From the NCBI GenBank assembly GCA_900074725.1, contig LT598455.1:683802-747801 (forward strand): a stretch of 64,000 nucleotides of DNA, read 5' to 3'. Position numbers and translations under genes: made by a program. Positions 48,915-58,000 of this stretch are shown piece after piece. The stretch's first letter is position 1, and each line of letters starts with the position of its first letter. This stretch comes from Lachancea dasiensis (Eukaryota; Ascomycota; Saccharomycetes; Saccharomycetales; Saccharomycetaceae). The notes under the pieces are model-generated. The model saw nothing but the letters and a program-made list of their open reading frames with translations, was not told the origin of the DNA and made no database searches.

Positions 48915-49819
48915 GAAGCTCCTACCCAGCAAATAGCCCCAGGTGACCTGGCTCAACGCAGATGCTCCAAGTTTTTGTCTTTTGTGTTTTATTCTTTATT
49001 CTTTAGAACCCGTGCTTCAGTCTTTGCATTGCATCCGGCCCTGAACACATGGACTACCGTCCATCGTCCATGCTGTAGCCTTTTGAGGGCCCACCTTTAA
49101 TAGAAGCGCGTATAGTTTGCTAAACCTTTTATAGATTACGGTATAAAGTTTTGATGATTTCTCTTGGATGACCTTGGAGCGGATGTTAAACCTCTAATGT
49201 GCATCAATAGCTCGAAAGCTTAAAAATCACCCCACTGACAGTTATTCCACAAGTTACATACTTATATTTGGCCGAACGCACCAACAAAGCTGTTCTTCCC
49301 TATTCCGAAGTACTACGCATATACCGCGCTACAACGTAGACAGCAGACTGACGCATAGGCATTGCAAGCTCACACCTCTTCTTTTGTCTAAGAATCACTC
49401 GCTTCGAAGGCAAGGATACTCGTCCAGTCGAATAAGAAACTATTACAAACCTCCAGAAGAATGAAATAGAGAACCATTTGGCGACCAAGTACTCTAAACT
49501 CCTCCACACAAGCTTTTTATTGTGTCGTTGTCACTGTCCTCATCGCTGTCGCCCAGATGACTTAATGTACGGGTCCAAGGTAAATGACTAGCTTGTGACT
49601 GCGAACCCATACACCCATAAAAGATTTTGAATCATTTTGAAATTTCAAGAATTTTTATTTTTCAACTAGGATCACATCGAACGACATGGAACTACGTCGA
49701 ATTTTTCAACAACTCAATACGGGATTCGGGATAATATTAAAAGTTGAAGGATGGATCTGAGCTACTCCAGCATACCTAATAGCTACTGTTAAGAGTTTCG
49801 ATACACATAAGAACATATA
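48915..49819. promoter_or_regulatory. RPS27 upstream region
   Basis: These 905 bases precede the RPS27 start. The Rap1-type pair listed separately lies about 200 bases upstream of the ATG, and AT-rich tracts follow it (49620-49670), the usual arrangement of ribosomal-protein promoters. The first 300 bases have nothing I can name. Confidence 0.45.
49604..49620. promoter_or_regulatory. Overlapping Rap1-type sites upstream of RPS27
   Basis: AACCCATACACCCATAA contains ACCCATACA and a second ACACCCATAA in the same orientation. Both match the core of the Rap1 consensus ACACCCRYACAYM. They lie about 200-216 bases before the ATG, where Rap1 drives yeast ribosomal-protein genes. Confidence 0.55.
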
Positions 49820-50537
49820 ATGGTATGTTGAGATAAAGCGCTACAGCTGGAAGACGTGCAAGATACAGAAGTCATGGGAAGAGAAGCAGGAAGCTCCGGC
49901 AAAAGAGACAGAGAAAGGGTCCGATAGCTCTTCGTGGACACGGTGGGACTTAAATTCCTAGAACACAGCAAGAAGAGAAGCGATTTTACTCCGTTTGACG
50001 TTAGACACCTGTTCAGGGCCATCTTAGATGGCGATAGGTCTGATATTACTGAGCGAGACCGCATAAGTTACAACATGTGCCCAGCGATCATTGGCTGTCA
50101 GTGAGTTGGGAAAATGCTGCCATTCATATTTTGCGTCTTACACCACTAGAGAAGACTAAATCCTTTTTTGTCCATCATTGTTCCTTTTTTGGGTCCTTTC
50201 TTGGGTCCTTTCCTGGGTCCTTTCCTCGTGCTTTGAACGTCTTTGGTACTCCAGCATTTATGGATTCACCGTTACTAACATATTTCTGCAGGTTTTAGTT
50301 CAAGATTTGTTGCACCCAACTCCAGCCTCCGAGGCCAGAAAGCACAAGCTAAAGACTCTAGTCCAAAGCCCAAGATCCTACTTCTTGGACGTCAAATGCC
50401 CAGGTTGTTTGAACATCACCACCGTGTTCTCCCACGCTCAAACCGCTGTCACCTGTGAATCTTGTGCCACCGTTTTGTGCACCCCAACTGGTGGTAAGGC
50501 CAAGTTGTCCGAAGGTACTTCTTTCAGAAGAAAGTAA
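49820..50537 (+). CDS. RPS27: Ribosomal protein eS27, spliced
   Basis: This 40S protein has 82 residues. The coding exons are 49820-49822 (the ATG alone) and 50292-50537. The intron of 469 bases starts GTATGT at 49823, has a perfect TACTAAC at 50273-50279 and ends CAG at 50289-50291. The exon structure is the same as in S. cerevisiae RPS27A, whose first exon is also three bases. The protein starts [20 protein letters not shown] and is nearly identical to yeast. Its zinc finger has Cys at 37, 40, 56 and 59. A pre-duplication yeast has one gene for the pair YKL156W/YHR021C, and the neighbours here come from both sides. Confidence 0.96.
49823..50291 (+). other. RPS27 intron with short tandem repeat
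   Basis: The donor is GTATGT, the branch point TACTAAC is 12 bases before the acceptor, and the acceptor is CAG. Inside, at about 50186-50227, a roughly 11-base unit of the type TCCTTTCNTGGG is repeated about four times. Pyrimidine-rich repeats can affect structure, but no function is claimed. No snoRNA signature is apparent. Confidence 0.85.
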
Positions 50538-50802
50538 GCTACTCGGACCGGAACACGGTAACCTTACAATCTGCACAATTAAACACCAATAACAAAACAA
50601 CCAAACAACAACAACTCCATTATTTTACTTTCTATAGGTAAGTTTTGATGCTGTACACAATAATTAGTTAAGTCGTTATCAAAGGAAGAGAACTTTCGTT
50701 CAACTCGCGAATTTGAAAGAAACTCTTGTACCTTTTCGTTTACGTAAATATGACAATATCCACAAATACATGCCGTTATGTTGAAACTCCGCTCTGCCGC
50801 AT

Positions 50803-52827
50803 CTATTTCCAATTCTTATTGAACTGGTCGCCATACATTGTGGCCAAAACACCCACACTCTCTTCAGTTGACAGTGGGGAGTCTCCATAGTCCACTGCGT
50901 TAACAGCTTCATCCAGTTCCCTTTCCCTCCGCTTCGCTAACCTTCTCGCTTCACGCAATTTTTGTTGCTCGACCTGCTCCAGCTTCTTGACATTCAGCCC
51001 ACTCATTGCCACCGCTTTGGTCTTAGCATCCAGGGCCCACAAATCTCCTTTCATGGCCTTCCTCGCATCGTGATATATTTCCTTAGAGAAAGACTTTGGC
51101 ACTGTCCACTTTTCAACTAATCCAGATGACCCGCACAGATCCATTACCACATGCCCTTTCCGCTTTATTGGCTGTCTGATTATTCGGGGCCATGTATCGG
51201 GTGTGTTATTTCCCAACGATCCAACGTCATAACTCAAATTCTGCTCCTCTCGTTGTTTGTGTATCAACTCAACTGTCTTTGAGTCTGTATGTGATCTCTC
51301 CATAATCAAGTAGCTGTAGTTCAAAATTTCAAAATTCCTACCGTTGGGTCTCCCAGTGCCCTTTTTGGCTAAACCTTTAATTCCTATTGGTTCATGATTA
51401 TTCTCCCAAGGAGTCGCTAGAATTTTGCCTTTCTTCAATTCTATGGAGTAGCGTGGTCTCAGAACAGATTTCTGGAAGTTACAAAAGTTGAGATTCTTTC
51501 CTTCCCCGTACTCATAGTACTGCGGTTTACCGATTTGAAGAGGGCATTTACGTTGGTGTGGACAGGGTGCAATAATCTTAAGATGGTAACTTTCTTCCTT
51601 TCCCGAAGAAGTTGCTTGTTTTTCAATTTCTTCCTCAAACTTTGAATCTTTCGAATCAATCCCTTCCCATTTTCTTTCGATATCAGGGTTGGCACTATGA
51701 AACCCTCTTCCCCACGGTCTTGGAATTTTCCCATGTTCATTTAAGAAGTTTTCCGGGCGAACGGCCACTTGGCGAGCTCTCGCTATGATTTCAAACCCCA
51801 TAGGATTTCCTCGCTCTATCAGAACTATGTGACCACCTGGTGCCAGAAGCTTGAGAAACAGCTCAATATTAGTGTCAACCTCATAGGGAAATTTCTCCTC
51901 TGTCTGCAAGAGTTGATGTGTTAATATAATAAGATCGTACCTCTTAGCTACGGGGATCTCATCTCTCAATGTGGTATGGGTGCGTATTTTTTTGATCATT
52001 ACCTCACCTACCAGGTCATCTTCATCGCCATCAATCGTATGCTCCGACCGAGTTTCTTGTTCTGAGATAAGATGCGATACTTCATTAAGCTGTCGACTCA
52101 ACATAATTTTGGCCCTTTTCTTCATTTCAGAATGGCCAAAGATAACAGCATCCTTCACGCTTGGGCGAAATTCAGCTCCCAAAAGATCATTAAGCGCCAC
52201 CATCCCAGTAGCAGGACCGTATCCTACGTCTAAAACTTTGTCGGGTTTGAAGTCATCACGAAGCCTTTTCTTAAGCTCGCTTAAGCTTTGGAATATTGAT
52301 GCATAATTTTGTAAAAAAATAGACGCAATGTGAGAGTCCACCTCCATGCTTGTTTTTGTAGCTCGATGGAGCCTGCTTTGCTTTAGCTCCACGAATTTAT
52401 TTCCTGCAGAACGTCTCAAATTGCTCGGTATATGCAAACTCAATATATTCTTCCTAATAGCGTCTGCTACTTTGGTGTTGAGCTCGATCTGGTCTCTTGG
52501 AGCACGACCAAGCAAAGTCTCAGGTAATAGTCTGGATTCTTTGGCGTTTTTACCCTGTATAAGTTCTCCCGAGCTGTCACGATATGGACTTTGCGGCTGC
52601 TGGCGTAGCATATCTTCTCTTGAGACCACATCCATTTTGATCTCAGGCGTAATATTCTCTACAACTTGACCAAATTGATGTGTGTCGCTAGAGTATTTCG
52701 GAGCCTCATGGTCAAGGTCGAATCCTGCATGGTCAAAATCTTGTCTGGAGAAGGAAGCTCCGAGGCTACCTTTTTGTCTGAAAAAAGTTCTCGTCCTTGA
52801 AATGCTTCTGAAATTGGACCGTAGCAT
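50803..52827 (-). CDS. RSM22: Mitochondrial ribosome small-subunit assembly factor Rsm22
   Basis: Rsm22 is a methyltransferase-like mitochondrial protein (human METTL17 family) needed for small-subunit assembly. The product has 674 residues (yeast 628) with an Arg-rich N-terminus LRSNFRSISRTRTFFRQKGS that fits a presequence. The SAM-binding-fold glycine motif reads DVGYGPATGMVALND near residue 200, and later RYDLIILTHQLL and PGGHIVLIERGNPMGFEII follow. A Cys cluster CPHQRKCP with later FCNF and LCGSSG matches the positions where METTL17 proteins bind an Fe-S cluster. The order RPS27, RSM22, SRP102 matches YKL156W-YKL155C-YKL154W. Confidence 0.93.
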   Translation of the reverse strand: MLRSNFRSISRTRTFFRQKGSLGASFSRQDFDHAGFDLDHEAPKYSSDTHQFGQVVENITPEIKMDVVSREDMLRQQPQSPYRDSSGELIQGKNAKESRLLPETLLGRAPRDQIELNTKVADAIRKNILSLHIPSNLRRSAGNKFVELKQSRLHRATKTSMEVDSHIASIFLQNYASIFQSLSELKKRLRDDFKPDKVLDVGYGPATGMVALNDLLGAEFRPSVKDAVIFGHSEMKKRAKIMLSRQLNEVSHLISEQETRSEHTIDGDEDDLVGEVMIKKIRTHTTLRDEIPVAKRYDLIILTHQLLQTEEKFPYEVDTNIELFLKLLAPGGHIVLIERGNPMGFEIIARARQVAVRPENFLNEHGKIPRPWGRGFHSANPDIERKWEGIDSKDSKFEEEIEKQATSSGKEESYHLKIIAPCPHQRKCPLQIGKPQYYEYGEGKNLNFCNFQKSVLRPRYSIELKKGKILATPWENNHEPIGIKGLAKKGTGRPNGRNFEILNYSYLIMERSHTDSKTVELIHKQREEQNLSYDVGSLGNNTPDTWPRIIRQPIKRKGHVVMDLCGSSGLVEKWTVPKSFSKEIYHDARKAMKGDLWALDAKTKAVAMSGLNVKKLEQVEQQKLREARRLAKRRERELDEAVNAVDYGDSPLSTEESVGVLATMYGDQFNKNWK

Positions 52828-53032
52828 GAAAGGAGGTGTTTAAAGCTCAATACAAACTCACTAGAGCGTAAAGTTTCAAGTGATTTAAAGGCATTGCATC
52901 GTCTCATCACTAGACATCTGTAATTTTTCAGTCAACACGTTTAAAGCGATATAAACTGTCAGGCTTATTGGGACGATAATTGACATCTGCACTTAGACTC
53001 AATTATAACGTCCTAACGCCGCGGGATCAAGC

Positions 53033-53912
53033 ATGATTGAATTGAGCAACACCGTGTTAGGGTCTTTACTGGTGATCCTCATCACCTCGGCGTTGCTTCT
53101 AATCGTCCATAAAAACTCAACAAATGTGATTCCTGGTTTGAAAGTATCCAACAGAGACCCCACATTTATCATAGCGGGCCCCAGTGGGAGTGGAAAAACG
53201 AGCTTGTTTAATATGGTATGTGCAATAAAGTAAGAGTTCCTTTTGACTCGTACCACATAAGACCCATCTAGAAAATTGCACGAAAAACACTACTAACATT
53301 CACGACTCGTAGCTGACCACGGATACCTTTAAGCCTACTTTAATGTCACAGTCGCCAAATATTGCGGAGGATTACATGCTGCCTTCAACATCCAAAAGCT
53401 TCAAATTCAAGCTTATGGAGTTCCCAGGCCACGTAAAACTAAGATACCGCCTGTTTGAAGCTTTGAAGGAATCGACACACTTAAAAGGACTACTGTTCGT
53501 CGTGGATTCCACCGTGGATCCCCAGAAACTGACGGAGACGGCGGAATTACTGTATGAGATTTTGATGCTTACTGAAAGGTTTCCCGACGGCGTTGATATC
53601 CTGATTGCGTGCAACAAGTCTGAGTCGTTCAGTTCGCGGCCTCCTCTAAAAATCAAGACGGCGTTGGAAAAAGAGATCAGCAAGATCATAGAGAGAAAGG
53701 CTAAATCCCTAAGCGCAGTCCATAAAAATGATGGTGTTTCCGATGGAAATGATACAGAAGAGGACGTCCATCCAAACTCTTTAGAAATCCAAGGTGGCCA
53801 CCAATTTACCTTTGATGCACTAGATGGCAACGTCACTGCGTCTGCCGGAAGCGTCCTGAAGTGCCAAGTTGACAAATGGGAGTGCTGGATTGACGAGAAA
53901 TCAGTGAATTAA
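53033..53912 (+). CDS. SRP102: Signal recognition particle receptor beta subunit, spliced
   Basis: Srp102 anchors the SRP receptor in the ER membrane and is a Ras-like GTPase. The coding exons are 53033-53215 and 53313-53912, giving 260 residues (yeast 244). The N-terminus is a membrane anchor at about residues 8-26. The P-loop GPSGSGKT is at 49-56. The join reads SLFNM then LTTDTFKPTLMSQ, matching yeast SLLTLLTTDSVRPTVVSQ across the splice. Downstream motifs are FPGHVKLRYR (G3), FVVDSTVDPQKL, and ACNKSE (G4). The last 12 bases overlap the convergent Dpm2-like gene. S. cerevisiae SRP102 is, to my knowledge, intronless. Confidence 0.95.
53216..53312 (+). other. SRP102 intron
   Basis: The 97-base intron starts GTATGT at 53216, has a perfect TACTAAC at 53291-53297, and ends CGTAG at 53312. 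It is in phase 0 and restores the alignment to yeast Srp102 exactly. Without splicing the frame ends at 53233. Confidence 0.92.
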
Positions 53913-54155
53913 GAATGCTTGCATTACGTTGTTTGGGCCCCTAACCCTAGCACCCAGTGCGGGGAAGCAGACCAATATTCCCAGGAATGACACTTCCAGA
54001 AATAAGCCGAACAATAGTAATAGTATAGGACATATAGTAGCGTATATCGACGGCAGTGGAAACACGATGAATTTATTTTCTAGCTCGAAAATTGGGAGTA
54101 GTAACCAAATGAGGTAGTAGACAAAAAGGCCCGTTAAAATTGCAAATCTATTCAT
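53901..54155 (-). CDS. Small two-span membrane protein, Dpm2-like
   Basis: This 84-residue product has two predicted spans, at about residues 5-25 and 38-64, linked by a short loop with FELENK. The pattern MNRF.I...F.YY..W.LLPIFE.EN followed by a long hydrophobic LLLLFGLFLEVSFLGILV resembles DPM2, the small regulatory subunit of dolichol-phosphate-mannose synthase, and the S. cerevisiae small gene YIL102C-A. The ATG is at 54155. The 3' end overlaps SRP102 by 12 bases in convergent orientation. The tail after the second span is longer than I recall for YIL102C-A. The similarity is from memory, so the assignment is moderate; that it is a real gene is supported by the clear family-like hydrophobic layout. 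Confidence 0.65.
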   Translation of the reverse strand: MNRFAILTGLFVYYLIWLLLPIFELENKFIVFPLPSIYATICPILLLLFGLFLEVSFLGILVCFPALGARVRGPNNVMQAFLIH

Positions 54156-54374
54156 CGTGGGCGGAGAACGATGGGATTAGACCGTGTACGAGCAAGTGCC
54201 AATGTAGTAGGACACACACTTCTTACAAGAAGCACTGTATTGATGGGCTCATCATTTGGCTTGTGACACGCCCTTCGCTTTAAGCAGTTCAGTCAAATAG
54301 CCAATTGATAATTCGCTGGGCATGGTATTTCTAGCTCGACTAGAGCTAGCGTTTTTGTTACCATTTCAACAATC

Positions 54375-54446
54375 GCTTGCGTGGCGTAATGGCAACGCGT
54401 CTGACTTCTAATCAGAAGATTGTGGGTTCGACCCCCACCGTGAGTG
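54375..54446 (+). tRNA. tRNA-Arg(TCT): tRNA-Arg (anticodon TCT)
   Basis: The 72-base gene is nearly identical to yeast tRNA-Arg(UCU). It has a seven-pair acceptor stem with G-U pairs, a D arm with TGGCGTAATGG (A box, about 54382-54392), anticodon stem TCTGA/TCAGA with TCT at 54407-54409, and a B box GGTTCGACCC at about 54425-54434. No intron is present. A T-run starting at 54447 is the Pol III terminator. It decodes AGA, a preferred Arg codon in yeast. Confidence 0.96.
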
Positions 54447-54452
54447 TTTTTT
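54447..54452 (+). terminator. Pol III terminator of tRNA-Arg
   Basis: A run of six T directly follows the discriminator base. Confidence 0.85.
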
Positions 54453-55032
54453 ATTTTTATAGTGCTCTGAAGCATTAAGGCTTATAGTGAGAGAGCTCTC
54501 AATACTTGTTTCCTCTTTCGTGCTTCACACAGTCAACCACGTTTCCATTTGCGTGGGGACATCAACCTGCTTTCCAGCTTGAAGGCTAAATTTAATTAAT
54601 GGATCAAGTAAAAGAGTGAGGCCAGTCCTGGCCGAACGTCCCATATATATAGTATTGGACAGAATCAGAGAACTCTTCAAGAAAGCTGCATTTGAAGCTC
54701 AAGACTAGATAGTTAAATCGACCGTAAATAGCTGAATACTGCTTTTATGGTTTGAAGCTGGAAACGAATCATCACTAACGAGCAGTATATCCGCTTAGGC
54801 GGTATTAGTGTCAGTGATATTCCTTTGTACTCTCTTATAGCCCAGGTTCTGGAAAACACCGAAATCATTACTTTGAACTTTACTGAATCATTTTAGTCTG
54901 TATACATTCTAGTCTTCTGTCAAACTATTTGCATTGTCAGAGCGACATAGGCAGGATTAATTAGAAAACTGAAAAAAAACACTGGTTGAATTCCGAAGTA
55001 ACTTCAAAACGAGACACATCAAGCCACTAGTA
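54453..55032. promoter_or_regulatory. Region between tRNA-Arg and NUP192
   Basis: About 580 bases, AT-rich, with a TATATATAG near 54643-54651. No insertion remnant is seen although yeast retroelements favour such tRNA-flanking sites. It presumably holds the NUP192 promoter. Confidence 0.4.
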
Positions 55033-58000
55033 ATGACGGCATGGGCTATCGCACCATTCGAATCGGTTTACAACTCGATTGAATCAGGCCCATTCCAGGC
55101 GTCTGATTACAAGCTAATTCTTCCAGATCTGAAAACCTTAAATACTCTTAGTGGTAAGTCTAAGAACAATGCCAGTAGACAACAACTGGAAAAGGGTGAG
55201 ATCAAATTAACATCGGGCGACGCTTATCAAGTGAACAAGGAGTTTATAATAGCAGCCGCGCTTCTGTCAGATGAGCTCGATCTTGACGAGCTGGTCACTG
55301 CCGAGGTTATGCTCTTGAACTGTGACGTTGGTTCCGAAGACGAAAATTCTGAGATTGCCTTGGTTAACGATGCGAAAGTGGCATTCTACGTGAGAAGACG
55401 TTATCTTCTCCAAACAGTTTCATTCATTGCCAATTGTTGTGATTCCCATGACCAGATCTATCTCGATCTCGTGTCCGATGGTGTCTTGGTCAAGAACATA
55501 GTAACTGCATTCAAACAAATCGAGGAACAATTGGAAGGAATAAAACAATTTGTAAACAAGTGCAAAATTCTAGATAACTACGATTGGCTAGCAAAGCAAA
55601 ATGTTCGTTTCAGAAGGGACTTTCTTCTGGCCGAGTATGATCTCCTTAGCCAAATTATCTTTGGACTTGTGATTAATGGCACATTAATGGAGAAAGGCAA
55701 ACTATTGGAGCTTGTAAATTGCGTTGCTCAAATGGATAGTAGTGACTTTTTCATCATTTATTTTCTCCCTGCGCTCTTCCAAGCTTTTGCCCAATTGCAT
55801 TTGCTGGCCGATACTGACGTTAAAGAAATGCACAAGATGTTTTTAACAGAACTCAAACAAGAGTCCATTTACGCTCAGCCTGTTAAGGTGTCTCTTATTT
55901 TTGCATTTATGGCCTTTTTTATAGGATGGTGCAAGGCCGATCCTTCCACGAGGGCTGTTTCTTACGATTTTGCGACATCTGTGGATGAACCCATGACAAA
56001 AGCTGTCAATCTTGGAGCTATTGAACAACTTCTAGCCTTCGCTGCAGATACTTCTGAGCTTGAAAGTGACGCAAGTATAGAGCTTTTCTACGATATGAGA
56101 TCGCTTTTGGAAAGGCACATACCGAGACTGCGTCCAAAGCAGCTTATCGATGGAGAACAATCTTCAATGCATAAAAATATGAGGGATATTGCATTTGAAA
56201 GTGTGTCCTTGTCTCAGCAGACACAGTCTTTCTTTTTGTTAGCTTTCAACCAGTTGCTGCAGGTTATAATAACAGATTGCGCTTACCTTTTAACCAAGAT
56301 GAAAGATGCCGAGGAGGACTCTCTGCTATCGGGCGAAGATTTGTTTTTGGAAGAAATTTCGGCAAAGGCAGACCTAGAGCGATTCTTTCTTACAATCCAT
56401 TACTTTTATGCATGCAGGTCGGATTACTGCGCGGTATTTTGGGAAGACAAGGAATCCAATGCTTACGGTTTCATAGAATGGGCTATGAAATGCACAGACA
56501 CACTAATGCGCTCTTCTGTTTTTCTCATGCTTTCAAGTCTCTCCTTTGGATTCGAGAACTCCTTGAACGTTTACCACTATGTCAATCAAAATCCGATAAT
56601 TTCCTGGACTAGCATTTTACAGTTGATTACCGATTACGTCGTAAAAATATCCTACCTGGAAAAAAGGCTACAAGAGAGCCAACAGATGGAAGACGAAGAC
56701 CAAGATCCGACGACCGTTGCTTTGAAAAATGGTCTCAATGAAGAAGTTGTTATACTGCTGTCATCATTATTCACATTGGTAGGATGTGTTTCGCATGATT
56801 TGGACGAGACGACCAAAAATCATTTTAGTTCTCTCTTCAAAGATGTCCTCTTTGAGTTTGTCAAACTGAATACACCCTTGGTAGGTGCGGCCTTGAAAGT
56901 GCTAAGTAATCTCGTCCCAGCAAATGAAGGTGACAGAGCTGGGTACTGGCTCAGCTTGGACGAGTGGATATTTAAAGGTTCTAAGTTAACGGTGGCCAAG
57001 AATTCATATCGGAACGCTTTCGAGACAATCTTAGTCAACTTTTCTGACGTAACTGGTTTTCTCCAACTCTTGCAAAAGCTGCTAATGGTTTCGTCGACAG
57101 GAATTGGCGGATACCTAAAATTTGGGCTGTTGCCATTCCCAGCTAAACTAGGGAATGGCTACAGAAATGTTGGAATATGGCCCTATTTCGATTATGTTTT
57201 GAACGGCGTCTTTGTACAATCTCGTCAAATAGCAGAGGTCAAAGAAAAAGCAGCTATTCAAAAGCCCATTTTGCAAATCATAGAAAACGCACTGTACTCG
57301 TTTGATTACAGCGTGATCTTGAACTCGATACCTGCTGGATCGAACTTAAATGATCTGGTAACAACAGAAAGCTTCTATGCATATGTTCAAGAGTCTCCTG
57401 CCACTGCAACAATTAATTTTCTGTTCGACGAGAAGGTGTTTGCTATACTATTTGAAAGTGCTTCCTGTGGAATAGATGAGTTGAACTGTATGTCCCAAGA
57501 TTCAGTAGCTGTATGTGATATGCTGCGTTCTACTCTGAGCATCATCGAGCACACTCTGAGTGTACAAGAGGCATATGTGGAAGAGCTTTGCCCGATCGTA
57601 AAGAAGAATGCCACAGAGGAATTTTTTCTGCCACAGAATGTGGGAATGCATGGCCTTAAATCGTTTTATGACGCAGTTTTCTTCAACCTCCCCATGATTG
57701 CGCATTTCGGCCTATATGTCGGACTTGACGATCACCTCATTGCCTCGCAATCACTTCATATCTTAACAAAGCTATCTATTGAATTGAACGGCAAGGACAA
57801 TCAAGCAATTGTTAAGGATAAGCTATTGAGTGTATTTGATTCTGTCGACGAGTCCGCAAGACTTAAAGACGCGTTCATTGCTCAATTACAGGCTCCGCTG
57901 ATATGCGAGGAGAGTCGGGAGCTTAAGGTGAGCATATTGAGATTTTTGCTGGAAAATCTTTCATATACAGATAAGCAACCCACTGTGGGGCATTTCTTGC

